A DNA stretch of 64,000 bases from JAXGXJ01 sp040772905 (GTDB lineage Bacteria > Actinomycetota > Thermoleophilia > RBG-16-64-13). Shown piece after piece: positions 1 through 8,358 of the stretch. Below the pieces are notes generated by a model. The model saw nothing but the letters and a program-made list of their open reading frames with translations, made no database searches and was not told the origin of the DNA. The stretch is from positions 248,001-312,000 of the forward strand of contig JAXGXJ010000006.1 of NCBI GenBank assembly GCA_040772905.1, written 5' to 3'. The translations under genes were made by a program, and so were the position numbers. Positions within the stretch are counted from its first letter, which is position 1, and the number at the start of each line of letters is the position of its first letter.

Positions 1-631
1 GCACGTCCTTGATACGCAGCACCAAGGGCTTCAGCACCTCCACCACCTTGTCCTGAGGCACATCCTCGATCTTCATGGTGATAGACACCTCTTCGCCGGG
101 CTCGTCGGCCTCACCCATGGCCACGATGGAGCCCCCCAACTCAGCGATCGCACCGGTGATCTTAGCCACCGAGCCTTTGACCCGCGGGATGGTGACGGTG
201 ACACGCACGCCTTTGCGCCGCGCTCCGAACAGTTCGAGCAGCACGTTGAAGAGGTGCGACTCGGTGATGATGCCCACCAACTCGCCGTCACGCATCACGG
301 GCAGGCCGCTGACCTTGGCGTCGGCCATCATACGGCCCGCCTCTTCCAGAGCCGCGTCCTCGCTCACCGTGATGACGTCGCGGGTCATCACCTGCTCGAC
401 CGTCAACTTCTCCAAAAGGTAGTTGAGTTCGTGGACGCTCAGAGAGGTAGCCGGTGAGGGCGAGACACGCAGCAGGTCTTCCAGAGAGACGATGCCGACC
501 ATCTTCCCTTTGTCATTGAGGACGGGGAGTTGCCGGACCTTGCTCCCCCGCATCACCTGTATGGCATCGGGCACGGTCGCCGCGGGATAGGTGGTGATGG
601 GGTTGCGGGACATCCGATCACGAACAAGCAT
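1..631 (-). CDS. CBS-pair plus ACT domain protein (AcuB-like), C-terminus beyond window
   Basis: The start is an ATG at 631 preceded by a strong GGAGGAG site; the reading frame stays open to the window edge, so the gene is partial. The protein begins MLVRDRMSRNPITTYPAA, followed by two CBS repeats (about residues 5-60 and 75-130, the second with VMTRDVITVSEDA) and then an ACT-like segment (VRVTVTIPRVKGSVAKITGA). CBS pairs bind adenine nucleotides and ACT domains bind amino acids or similar small ligands, so an allosteric sensor or regulator is likely. This CBS-CBS-ACT order is that of AcuB-type proteins. Its partner is not visible. It is transcribed away from porB, which lies upstream of it on the same strand. 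Confidence 0.85.
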   Translation of the reverse strand, partial: MLVRDRMSRNPITTYPAATVPDAIQVMRGSKVRQLPVLNDKGKMVGIVSLEDLLRVSPSPATSLSVHELNYLLEKLTVEQVMTRDVITVSEDAALEEAGRMMADAKVSGLPVMRDGELVGIITESHLFNVLLELFGARRKGVRVTVTIPRVKGSVAKITGAIAELGGSIVAMGEADEPGEEVSITMKIEDVPQDKVVEVLKPLVLRIKDV

Positions 632-742
632 AGTCTCCTCCTCAAGGATGCAGGTGCCGACCTACGGACCTCGTCGTACGTCTAATAGTACACCGGTTGT
701 AACGATATCCAGCCACTGTGTGCAACCCTCGCCCGCGCAGTC

Positions 743-1678
743 CTACTCGGCGGCCGCCGTGGCCGCGCACAACGCCTGTAGCGCATGGAAACGCTTGTCC
801 ACCTGCCCTTGCAGGACGGCCAACTCATCCTCCTTGAGGTGCCGGAACTTGCCCAGTGTCTTGGTGAGTTCCACCACCGGCTTGGGATTGGGCACCTTCT
901 GCGTGATGCGGAAGTCGCCGTCCTCCATCTCCCACAGCGGGAAGTAGTTGGTGCGTACGGCGTCGCGACACACCTGGATGGACGAGTCGGTGGGGATACG
1001 CCAGCCCACGACGCACGGACAGAACACGTGGAGGTAGACGAAACCTTCTTTGGCTTTCTCCTTGGCCTTCACCAACTTCTTGGCGAAGTCCTCCAGATGG
1101 CTGAGCGTCGCTGTGGCCACGTAGGGGATGTCGTGCATGGCCATGACCAGAGGCATGTTCTTCGACCCGGTGGGCTTGCCTTTGCTTGCCCGGCCGGTGG
1201 GAGTGGTGCTGGTGGAGGCCCCGAACGGCGTCGCGCTGCTGCGCTGGATGCCCGTGTTCATGTAGCCTTCGTTGTCGTACGTGATGTAGATCATCTTCTC
1301 GTTGCGTTCCGCGGCCCCGCTGAGAGTCTGGAAGCCCACATCCTGGGAGCAACCATCGCCGGTATGGCATACCACGGTGGCGTCGATACCGGCATGCTGG
1401 TAGTAGCGGGTCAATCCGGATGCACTGGAGGCCACACCGGTCATCACGCAGGCGTAGTACGGGTGCCTGTGCCAGGCATCCACGTTCTGCCCGTGCAGGA
1501 CCGGGGCCGAGCACGACGGCGTGCCCACGAAGATGATGTCCTTGCCCAAGACCCTCGACACGAACCTGAGGTTCAGTTCCAGGGTGCACCCGGAGCAGAA
1601 GGCCACGCCCGGGGCGAACTGGTCTTCGTTCTGATAGTAATCACAGACCTTCGGCTGTCTCTTGCGTTGTTCCGCCAT
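743..1678 (-). CDS. porB: Pyruvate/2-oxoacid:ferredoxin oxidoreductase, beta (thiamine diphosphate) subunit
   Basis: This 311-aa protein is the catalytic TPP subunit that decarboxylates a 2-oxo acid and passes electrons to ferredoxin with formation of acyl-CoA. The N-terminal part shows the CSGCTLELNLRF cysteine pair typical of PorB. The TPP/Mg site is seen as HTGDGCSQDVGF followed by YDNEGYMNTGIQRS, and SSATPFGASTSTTPTGR is the usual downstream loop. A further cysteine pair (HVFCPCVVGWR) is conserved in the family. A Shine-Dalgarno GGAAGGG precedes the ATG. It is the last gene of the porG-porD-porA-porB operon. Substrate (pyruvate or another 2-oxo acid) cannot be fixed from sequence alone. 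Confidence 0.93.
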   Translation of the reverse strand: MAEQRKRQPKVCDYYQNEDQFAPGVAFCSGCTLELNLRFVSRVLGKDIIFVGTPSCSAPVLHGQNVDAWHRHPYYACVMTGVASSASGLTRYYQHAGIDATVVCHTGDGCSQDVGFQTLSGAAERNEKMIYITYDNEGYMNTGIQRSSATPFGASTSTTPTGRASKGKPTGSKNMPLVMAMHDIPYVATATLSHLEDFAKKLVKAKEKAKEGFVYLHVFCPCVVGWRIPTDSSIQVCRDAVRTNYFPLWEMEDGDFRITQKVPNPKPVVELTKTLGKFRHLKEDELAVLQGQVDKRFHALQALCAATAAAE

Positions 1679-1690
1679 GTCATGCCCTTC

Positions 1691-2881
1691 CTACGGCAAC
1701 CATTTGACTTGCTGGTACGCCTGCCCTTTGGCGGCGGCGTCGATATCGTCGATCATCCAGCCGATGTGCTCCTGGGTGATGTCCATGTTGGCCAGACCAT
1801 CGATGAAGCTGAGCATGGGCATGATGCCGATCTCGGGGGTGAGCGCCCTCACTTCTTGGTAGATCGGACCACAGTCCCATCCGAAGGCGATGCTGCGATC
1901 GAGCACCCCGATGGCCTTCTTGCCCCTAAGCGCTTCCGCCAGCCGCTGCGTGGGGAACGGACGGTAGAGGCGGAGCTTCACCAGTCCCACCTTGATGCCC
2001 TCGTCGCGTTTGGCATCGACCAACGTGCGGGCCGTGCCCGCGGCGCTGCCACTGGTCACCAGAACGATATCGGCGTCCTCGGTGCGGTACTCCTCCACCT
2101 GCCCGCCGTAGCTGCGACCGAAGGCCTGTGCGAACTCACCGTCGATCTCGTCGACCTTGGACTTGACCCGCTCCATGGCAGCCATGTGCTTCTTGCGCAG
2201 TTCCACGTAGCCCATGCCCATGCCGTGGCTGCCGCAGCCTATGGGGACGCCCGGCCGCAACACCGGCCGCGGCGGCTGGGTCTTGAGCACAGCCAGATAG
2301 TCGTCCACTTCCTGCTGGGCCGGGATGTCGATGGACTCGGCCAGGAACGACAGGTAGTAGCCGTCGTAGTTGACGATCACAGGCAGTTGGATGTCGAAAT
2401 CCTCGGCCAGGCGGAAGGCCATGATGGTGGTGTCGAAGATCTCCTGCACGTTCTCCGCGATGAGCTGCACCCAGCCCGTGTCGCGCACCGAGATCATGTC
2501 CTGCTGACCGGAGCACACGGCATGGATGCCCGGAGGCTCGCGGTTGACGTTGATCATCACCACGGGCGCACGGTAGCCGGCGGTGTTGAACATAGCGTCG
2601 TACATGTACACCAAGCCGTAGGACGAGGTGGCCGTGAAGGCCCGGCCGCCGGCCATGGAGGCGCCGCACACCACGTTCTGGGCCGAGTTCTCGCCCTCCA
2701 CCGTCACAAACTCGCAGTCGAGCACGCCGTCGGCGTGGAACTTGGCCAACTGCTCGATGACCTCGCTCTGCGGGGTGATAGGGTAGGCCGACACCACGTC
2801 CGGGCGGCACAGCATGGCCGCCCACGCGGTCGCTCCGTTGCCGGTGAGGACCTTCTTCTGCTTAACCGATGCCACAGTCAT
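1691..2881 (-). CDS. porA: Pyruvate/2-oxoacid:ferredoxin oxidoreductase, alpha subunit
   Basis: The 396-aa alpha subunit carries the pyrimidine-binding domain (VVSAYPITPQSEVIEQLAKF, then VEGENSAQNVVCGASMAGGRAFTATSS) and the C-terminal domain (DIVLVTSGSAAGTARTLVDA, GVLDRSIAFGWDCGPIYQEV). It pairs with PorB to form the TPP site. The ATG at 2881 has AAGGAG upstream and overlaps the end of porD by 20 nt, indicating translational coupling. It stands in the standard four-subunit archaeal/clostridial order. The window also holds a single-chain NifJ at 57959-61633, so this complex may serve another 2-oxo acid or another growth condition. Confidence 0.93.
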   Translation of the reverse strand: MTVASVKQKKVLTGNGATAWAAMLCRPDVVSAYPITPQSEVIEQLAKFHADGVLDCEFVTVEGENSAQNVVCGASMAGGRAFTATSSYGLVYMYDAMFNTAGYRAPVVMINVNREPPGIHAVCSGQQDMISVRDTGWVQLIAENVQEIFDTTIMAFRLAEDFDIQLPVIVNYDGYYLSFLAESIDIPAQQEVDDYLAVLKTQPPRPVLRPGVPIGCGSHGMGMGYVELRKKHMAAMERVKSKVDEIDGEFAQAFGRSYGGQVEEYRTEDADIVLVTSGSAAGTARTLVDAKRDEGIKVGLVKLRLYRPFPTQRLAEALRGKKAIGVLDRSIAFGWDCGPIYQEVRALTPEIGIMPMLSFIDGLANMDITQEHIGWMIDDIDAAAKGQAYQQVKWLP

Positions 2882-3218
2882 CAGCGTAGTCTCCTTCGGG
2901 GACCATCGTTATCGCCCCGGTGGGGCACTCCTTGGCGCACACGCCGCATCCCTTGCAGTAGTCGAGGTCGGCCTTGTAGTGGATGCCGTCCTCGTCGTCA
3001 TGGATGCACTGCAGCGGGCAGAAGATGTAGCAGAACCCGCAGGCGTTGCACTCCTCTTTGTTGAACACCGGACGCTCGGTACGCCAGTCCCCGGTGTGGA
3101 GACACAGCGTGTCGCCACGAGCATCCGACCAGCTCGCCTCGGTCTGGAAGATCTCGCTGGGCGCCTGCGTCCCACCGGCGTACCCGGCGGACGGCTTCTT
3201 GCCGGTCGCGTCTACCAT
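2862..3218 (-). CDS. porD: Pyruvate:ferredoxin oxidoreductase delta subunit (2x[4Fe-4S] ferredoxin)
   Basis: This 118-aa protein has two ferredoxin motifs, CNACGFCYIFCP and CKGCGVCAKECP, each expected to hold a [4Fe-4S] cluster that relays electrons from the TPP subunit. I chose the ATG at 3218, which has GGAGGT at good spacing, over more distal in-frame starts. The start lies within the last codons of porG, so the two are coupled. The N-terminal 45 residues before the clusters (APSEIFQTEASW...LCLHTGDWRTERP) form the extension usual in PorD. Confidence 0.92.
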   Translation of the reverse strand: MVDATGKKPSAGYAGGTQAPSEIFQTEASWSDARGDTLCLHTGDWRTERPVFNKEECNACGFCYIFCPLQCIHDDEDGIHYKADLDYCKGCGVCAKECPTGAITMVPEGDYADDCGIG

Positions 3219-3760
3219 GTCACGACCTCCACTTCGTTGTATCCGCGCTCGGCATTGCGGATGTTGCGCTTCAGCATGTCGCCGTCCAGGTAGTCGGCCA
3301 GGCCGGCCAGCACCGAGTCCAGGCTCACCCAACCGGTGGTCTTAGCCAGCGCGCCCACCAGACACGTGTTGGGGATGTCGCGACCGATCTCGCACAGGGC
3401 GATCTGGGTGGCGTTCACCACGCCCATGGTCTTGACGTTGGGGCTGGGCGGCTCAGTGGGCACCTTGGCGCTGTTGAGGATGAGCACGCCGTCTTCTTTC
3501 AATCCGTCGAACAGCGTCTTCAAACCCAGCAAGGTGGGATCGATGACCATGAGGCAGTCAGGGGTGTAGATCTGCGTCTTCTCCCTTATGGGCTCATCGT
3601 CGAAGCGGGTGAAGGCCACCACCGGCATGCCCCGGCGCTCGAAGCCGTACATGGGGAAGCTGGCGACGTACCTGCCCTCCGCCGCACAGGCCGAGGCCAG
3701 CATGCGCGCGGCCAGCACCGCACCCTGCCCTCCTCGTCCGTGGAACCGGATCTCTTTCAC
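3212..3760 (-). CDS. porG: Pyruvate:ferredoxin oxidoreductase gamma subunit
   Basis: The 182-aa gamma subunit begins MKEIRFHGRGGQGAVLAARML, the glycine-rich signature of the POR gamma family, and contains GRYVASFPMYGFERRGMPVVAF and DCLMVIDPTLL. It forms the domain that links the subunits around CoA. The start is GTG with AAAGGAG about 10 nt upstream. It is the first gene of the por operon, 72 nt downstream of the URO-D gene on the same strand, with a GC hairpin (3792-3817) between. Confidence 0.92.
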   Translation of the reverse strand: MKEIRFHGRGGQGAVLAARMLASACAAEGRYVASFPMYGFERRGMPVVAFTRFDDEPIREKTQIYTPDCLMVIDPTLLGLKTLFDGLKEDGVLILNSAKVPTEPPSPNVKTMGVVNATQIALCEIGRDIPNTCLVGALAKTTGWVSLDSVLAGLADYLDGDMLKRNIRNAERGYNEVEVVTW

Positions 3761-3791
3761 GCTCTCTTGCTCCTTTGTCTTGTTACAGGCC

Positions 3792-3817
3792 GGTGGCGGC
3801 CGCGTAGCGCCGCCACC
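3792..3817 (-). terminator. GC-rich hairpin between URO-D gene and porG
   Basis: A 9-bp perfect inverted repeat (GGTGGCGGC / GCCGCCACC) with an 8-nt loop lies in the 72-nt gap between the stop of the URO-D gene and the start of porG on the minus strand. No T-run follows, so it may be a weak or factor-assisted terminator, or an RNA-stability element. Confidence 0.5.
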
Positions 3818-3832
3818 GCCCGGTTGCCCCTT

Positions 3833-5164
3833 CTAGTAGACCCCGTATTGCTTGCCCGTCTCGATCATGGCGCGCAGGTTCTCGGGCTTGCCGTCGTCGG
3901 CTACTGCGCCCATGTCCAAGATGTAGCCGCCGCCCTTGCCGGCCACGTCGATGACGTTCTTGGTGTACTCCACCACCTGCTCCACCGTGCCGGCGTGCAG
4001 CAGGGACAGCGGTACGTTGCCCTGGATGCACGCGACCTGGCCGATGGTCTCCTTGGCCCGGGCCATGTCGGTCTGGTCGAACAGCCATATCGTCTTCCCT
4101 TTGGGCAAGTCCATAATGGCCTCGAGCCGCGAACCGTAACGTCCTTCGGCGAAAAGGAAGGGAATGATGCCTTCCTCGATGAGACCCAGCAGCACCGCGC
4201 GCAACGACGGCCAGTAGAAGGTCTTGAACTGCTCGTCGCTCATGAACCCGTCGGCCCCCTTGTGCAACGGCAGGAACACGATGGGCGTCCCCAGCGGCGG
4301 GCGCTTGAGGGCCCAATCCAGCGCCACCGACACAAGACGGTCGCAGGCCGCCAGCACCTTGTCGGGATAGCGATACAGGTCGACCACTATGCCGCGCATA
4401 CCGCGCAGGGTGTCGCCCAGGATGTCGTACGGAGCCTTGCAGCCGCCCCCGAAGTAGGCGGGGAAGCCCATACCGTTGAGTTGGGCAAGCTTGCCGAAAG
4501 TGATGCCGGCCCAGGCGCGGGTGTCCTTGGCGGCCCGCACGATGCGCTCCAGGCCATCGATCATCTCATCCGAAGCCCAGCCGCCCACGTTGCCGGAGAC
4601 GAAGGGCAGTTCGGTGTAGTCGAACAGCGAGGTGAGGTTCGCGAAGCCGGCGAACGCGCCCACCGTGCGCGGCAAGTAGACGCGCAGCAGGTAATCGCTG
4701 GGGTCGGAGATGAGATGGTCGTATTCCTCAGGGACCATCCATTCCTTCTCGTTGTACTGGAAGCAGGCATCCTTTGCCACCCCATGGCCCGGCCAGGAAT
4801 ACAGCCGGTAGTCCAAGGCCTCGAACACCGAGGACGGCGTGGTGTATAGCACCGGGCTGACGATGCTGTCGGGCTGGAACTCCAGGTTGAAGTCTATCCA
4901 AGCCTTGCCGGCGGCCTCAGCGTCGTGCATGGCATCGTACGGGGTGATGCCCGCATGGACGGCAGGCCACACACCCACGTTCAGGTTGATGGGCACCCGG
5001 TCGGGCTCGCGCAACTCGAAGGCAGCCAGGAAACGGTCGACCCGGGCCTTGTACTCAGCCTCCGCTTCCGGACTGGCCCATTCCACATCTGGGTTGCGCC
5101 AGCGCTCAATGCGCCAGGCCCGCTTCTCATCGGGCGTCATGTCGGCCCACGCTTTGTCGGCCAT
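3833..5164 (-). CDS. Uroporphyrinogen decarboxylase (URO-D) family protein
   Basis: This 443-aa protein belongs to the URO-D superfamily, which includes uroporphyrinogen decarboxylase and the cobamide-dependent methyltransferases MtaA/MtbA/CmuA. It is longer than HemE (about 350 aa) because of an N-terminal helical extension (TPDEKRAWRIERWRNPDVEW). Regions visible include KGADGFMSDEQFKTFYWPSL and GRYGSRLEAIMDLPKGKTIW in the barrel. It sits with sugar-type carbon-metabolism genes, not with heme genes, so a methyl-transfer or lyase role on a small substrate is more likely than heme synthesis. No corrinoid protein gene is beside it. The start at 5164 is chosen for the GAGGAGG site just upstream. 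Confidence 0.75.
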   Translation of the reverse strand: MADKAWADMTPDEKRAWRIERWRNPDVEWASPEAEAEYKARVDRFLAAFELREPDRVPINLNVGVWPAVHAGITPYDAMHDAEAAGKAWIDFNLEFQPDSIVSPVLYTTPSSVFEALDYRLYSWPGHGVAKDACFQYNEKEWMVPEEYDHLISDPSDYLLRVYLPRTVGAFAGFANLTSLFDYTELPFVSGNVGGWASDEMIDGLERIVRAAKDTRAWAGITFGKLAQLNGMGFPAYFGGGCKAPYDILGDTLRGMRGIVVDLYRYPDKVLAACDRLVSVALDWALKRPPLGTPIVFLPLHKGADGFMSDEQFKTFYWPSLRAVLLGLIEEGIIPFLFAEGRYGSRLEAIMDLPKGKTIWLFDQTDMARAKETIGQVACIQGNVPLSLLHAGTVEQVVEYTKNVIDVAGKGGGYILDMGAVADDGKPENLRAMIETGKQYGVY

Positions 5165-5192
5165 GTGATCCTCCTCTTCTACTGTGCAGGCG

Positions 5193-6158
5193 TCAGGGTT
5201 TGAGAGGCGGGAGTCCGGCGTCGGCGCGTGCCTCGTTGGCATGGATGAGCACCGCTTCGTCCAGCGGCCAGGGCTCCCAGCCGAAGTCGTCCTTGGCCAG
5301 ATCGCAGTTCACCAACCAGGGCAGTTCGCAGTTCTCCGGCTCGTCGCCGAAGGTGATCTGCGCGTCGGGAATGAGCTTCTTCACCGCGGCAGCCACGTCC
5401 TTGAGGCTTGTGGGCGCCCCACCCAGGTTGTAGGCGGGATGCGGAGACGAGTCGGCCTTCAGGGCCAAGCGGGCGAAGTCGGCCACCTGGTCGGAGATGA
5501 CCAGGGAGAACTTCCAGTCGCCGGTGCATTCCAGATGCACAGGCTCGCCGACGGCGGGCAACGACACGATGTCGGTGAACCAGCGCACGAAGATGGGGTT
5601 CTTCCCGCCGTGACCGTAGCCGATGCAGGGCCGGAGAGCCGTGGGCTCGATGCCGTAGAGCTCCTTGTATTGCGACGCCACCACCTCGGCCAGGCACTTG
5701 GCCAGGGCGTAGAAGCTGCCCGTGTAGGGCAGCAGGCGGTCGTCCTCACGCACCTCGCGGTCACCGTAGTCGGACTGTTCGCCATAGACCGTCTCCGAGC
5801 TCGCGTACACCACGCGCTTGATGTTCAACAGCCTGGCAGCCTCGAACACGTTGCACATGCCCAGCAGACCGATCTTGGTGTTACCCCGCGGATTGGCGTC
5901 CTTGGACAGGATCATGGCCCAGTTCATGATGCGGTCGCAGCCGTTCTCCACGCAGGCGGCCATGATCTGCTCCAGGTCGGAGATGTCGCCGCGCACGAAC
6001 TTGTACTTGTCGCCGTAGGACTCGATGGATTTGAGCCAGTAGTCCGCCGGCGGGACCACATCGAACGCCACCACGCCGTCGAAATCGGGATCGGCCAGCA
6101 GCGCGGAGCAGGTCTTCTTGCCGAACAGCCCGCTGCCACCGATGATCAGAGCCTTCAC
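5193..6158 (-). CDS. NAD-dependent epimerase/dehydratase (extended SDR)
   Basis: A 321-aa extended short-chain dehydrogenase with the NAD-binding loop MKALIIGGSGLFGKK, the ASSETVYGE segment and the YxxxK catalytic pair (SFYALAKCLAE). Such enzymes oxidise or epimerise sugars or nucleotide sugars. I prefer the GTG at 6158 because GGAGG is spaced correctly before it; a GTG four codons upstream is possible. It lies in one strand-uniform cluster with split transketolase, zinc alcohol dehydrogenase and VOC protein, which suggests oxidation or epimerisation of a free sugar or polyol in catabolism, not cell-wall nucleotide-sugar synthesis. Confidence 0.85.
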   Translation of the reverse strand: MKALIIGGSGLFGKKTCSALLADPDFDGVVAFDVVPPADYWLKSIESYGDKYKFVRGDISDLEQIMAACVENGCDRIMNWAMILSKDANPRGNTKIGLLGMCNVFEAARLLNIKRVVYASSETVYGEQSDYGDREVREDDRLLPYTGSFYALAKCLAEVVASQYKELYGIEPTALRPCIGYGHGGKNPIFVRWFTDIVSLPAVGEPVHLECTGDWKFSLVISDQVADFARLALKADSSPHPAYNLGGAPTSLKDVAAAVKKLIPDAQITFGDEPENCELPWLVNCDLAKDDFGWEPWPLDEAVLIHANEARADAGLPPLKP

Positions 6159-6255
6159 TTGAACCTCCACCTCGATACGATTCGAAAACAGGGCCGGCAG
6201 GCCCGTTGACTGGGGACCCCGCCGGCCCAGGACACCACGTCTGCTGCGGCTACCG

Positions 6256-7245
6256 TCAGCGGGCGGCCAGCCTCTTCTTCTTCTCGATGACCTCCTTCAC
6301 CGAGACGACCAGGTCTTCGGCGCTGAAGGCGAAGTGCTCCATGAGTTCATCCTTCTCCGGGGTCATGAGCCCGGACTGGCCGAACTCGTCCTCCACGCCC
6401 ACCTTCACGATGGGAGTGGGCAGGTTCTCACACAGGACACAGGCCACGGCGTCGCCCAGGCCGTTGATATCGCTGGAGTTCTCGGCCGTGACGATGGCGC
6501 CGGTGCGCTCGGCCGCGGCGATGATGGCTTCCTCGTCGATGGGCTTGAGAGTGCTCATGTTGAGCACACCCACGTCGAGGCCCTCCTTCTCCAGCAGATC
6601 GACGGCCTTGATGGCCTCGGTGACCATGTAGCCGGTGGCGATGATGGTGGCGTCAGTGCCGTCACGCAGCGAGTAGGCCTTCCCGATGTTGAAGGGATAG
6701 TCGTCGGTGAAGATCGTGAACGGGTTGGGCGACATCTCCATCTTGAGAGCCACGGGCCCGATGTACTGCATCATTGCCTCGGTGGCCTTCTCGGCTTCCA
6801 CCACGTCCGCGGGGTTGATCATCACCAGGTTGGGGAGCACACGCAGGCTGCCCCAGCCCTCGATGGTGGCGTGCGACACGCCCACCTCGCCCCACACGCC
6901 CTCGCGAGCAAGGAACTTCACGTTGAAACGGTCGACCAGGATGCTCTGACGGATCTGGTTGTAGGCCCGGCTCATACTGGCGAATAGGAAGTTGTAGGTC
7001 ACCGGCACGTAGCCCTCGGCCGCCAGGGCCGCGGCCACGCCGGTGGCGTTCTGCTCGGCGATACCGCACTCGATCATGCGGTCGAACATGTTGTCGACGA
7101 ACCACTCGATCTCGGGGAACTGCATGTCCTCCAGGATGGCGAGCGCCTTGGGATCCTTCTGGAAGGCGGCTTTGATGGCCTTGCCGATGCCCTTGCCCGT
7201 CATCGCGGGCTCGCCGATCGAGACGTACTTATTCCATGTCGCCAT
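6256..7245 (-). CDS. Transketolase, C-terminal subunit
   Basis: 329 aa covering the pyrimidine-binding and C-terminal domains of transketolase (pyr-domain signature VDNMFDRMIECGIAEQNATGVAAALA; C-terminal VENLPTPIVKVGVEDEFGQSG-like end). Together with the next upstream gene it makes a split transketolase, a form common in Gram-positive and anaerobic catabolic clusters. The start at 7245 (MATWNKYVSIG) has GGAAGGG upstream and overlaps the stop of the N-terminal subunit gene by 17 nt, so the two are translationally coupled. Confidence 0.88.
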   Translation of the reverse strand: MATWNKYVSIGEPAMTGKGIGKAIKAAFQKDPKALAILEDMQFPEIEWFVDNMFDRMIECGIAEQNATGVAAALAAEGYVPVTYNFLFASMSRAYNQIRQSILVDRFNVKFLAREGVWGEVGVSHATIEGWGSLRVLPNLVMINPADVVEAEKATEAMMQYIGPVALKMEMSPNPFTIFTDDYPFNIGKAYSLRDGTDATIIATGYMVTEAIKAVDLLEKEGLDVGVLNMSTLKPIDEEAIIAAAERTGAIVTAENSSDINGLGDAVACVLCENLPTPIVKVGVEDEFGQSGLMTPEKDELMEHFAFSAEDLVVSVKEVIEKKKRLAAR

Positions 7246-8131
7246 ATTTGGCCCTTCCTTCCCGGACACCCTTCATCATCTCTTCGCCACGGCCCAGGTG
7301 CATGTGCAGTGCCTCCCAGTTGGAGACCCCGCGCCCCTTCACGGTGTGGGCGATGATGAGCTTCGGCTTGTTGTCGCCGTACTGGTTCACCACCATGTCG
7401 AGTGTGTCGAGGATCTGGCCGAACTCATGGCCGTTGATCTCGTACACCGACCAGCCGAACGCCTTCCATTTGTCCACCAACGGCTCGATGGGCATGATGT
7501 CGTTGGTGGGGCCGTCCAGCGACCACTTGTTGTAGTCGACGATGCCGATGAGGTTGTCGAGCTTGAACTTGTTGGCGAACATGGCCGCTTCCCACACCTG
7601 GCCTTCCTGCATCTCACCGTCGCCCATGATGCAGTACACCCGGAACTTGGGGTTGTAGCGCACGATGTAACGGGGAAGGAAAGTATCCTCGCGTGAGGGC
7701 GGGTTGTACTTCATGTTGAGCTTCTCGGCGAGGGCAAGGCCGGCTGCGAAGGAGAGGCCCTGGCCCAGCGAGCCGCCGGAGAAGTCGATGCCCGGGGTAC
7801 ACCACCGGTCGGCGTGCCCCTGGAAGGGCGAAGCGTAGCAGTAGTAGGTACCCAGCGTCTCTTCCGGATACATGCCCAGCTCCACCAGCGCCGCGTAGAT
7901 GGCCTCGCAGCAGTGGGCCTTGGACATGATCACCCGATCGCGCTCGGGCCAGTCGGGGTTCTTGGGATCGAACTTGATGTGATGGAAGTACATGGCCGTG
8001 ATGATCTCCATCACCGACATGGTGCCGCCCACGTGACCCTGGCTGAAGGTACAGAACTGGGTCAGGCAGTGGTTGGCCATCTTCTTGGCCCTGGCCTCCA
8101 ACTCTTGAATGAGTGCGTCACTATGAGACAT
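7229..8131 (-). CDS. Transketolase, N-terminal (TPP-binding) subunit
   Basis: 300 aa containing the TPP-binding motif GDGEMQEGQVWEAAMFA ending in DYNKWSLDG, and the substrate-loop FSQGHVGGTMSVMEI and GGSLGQGLSFAAGLALA segments. It corresponds to the N-terminal half of transketolase and needs the adjacent C-terminal subunit. Split transketolases in clusters like this often act on particular keto-sugars (for example apulose- or sulfo-sugar-type pathways) rather than in the general pentose phosphate pathway; the substrate here is unknown. It overlaps the upstream zinc-ribbon gene by 11 nt. Confidence 0.88.
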   Translation of the reverse strand: MSHSDALIQELEARAKKMANHCLTQFCTFSQGHVGGTMSVMEIITAMYFHHIKFDPKNPDWPERDRVIMSKAHCCEAIYAALVELGMYPEETLGTYYCYASPFQGHADRWCTPGIDFSGGSLGQGLSFAAGLALAEKLNMKYNPPSREDTFLPRYIVRYNPKFRVYCIMGDGEMQEGQVWEAAMFANKFKLDNLIGIVDYNKWSLDGPTNDIMPIEPLVDKWKAFGWSVYEINGHEFGQILDTLDMVVNQYGDNKPKLIIAHTVKGRGVSNWEALHMHLGRGEEMMKGVREGRAKYGDME

Positions 8132-8324
8132 GGGTCTTCCGCCTTTTGATCTCCACCTTCACCGACTCGTCCGACAAGGGTTGGCCACAACGCGGGCACT
8201 TGTCGCCGTAGGCATGGAAGACGGCTTCTTCGCTGGGGATGGCGCGCATGTACAGCCGCCGGCTGATCTCCTCCCCGAAGTACAGCAGCATGTCACACTT
8301 GCCGCAGTTGATCTTCTCACTCAT
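8121..8324 (-). CDS. Small zinc-ribbon protein
   Basis: A 67-aa protein with two CxxC knuckles (CGKCDMLLYFGE and DKCPRCGQPLSDE) about 30 residues apart, followed by a basic tail (KVEIKRRKTHVS). This is the pattern of a zinc ribbon. It overlaps the transketolase N-subunit gene and sits directly after the zinc alcohol dehydrogenase gene, so it is co-expressed with the cluster. Its function is not known; a structural or regulatory partner of one of the enzymes is a guess. Confidence 0.75.
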   Translation of the reverse strand: MSEKINCGKCDMLLYFGEEISRRLYMRAIPSEEAVFHAYGDKCPRCGQPLSDESVKVEIKRRKTHVS

Positions 8325-8358
8325 GCAGACACCTCACTTGCTCTTCTGCTGTTGCGCT

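Noticed and set aside
785..3064. 759-codon open frame on the plus strand
   Set aside because: Antisense shadow of porB, porA and porD with His- and Arg-rich translation.
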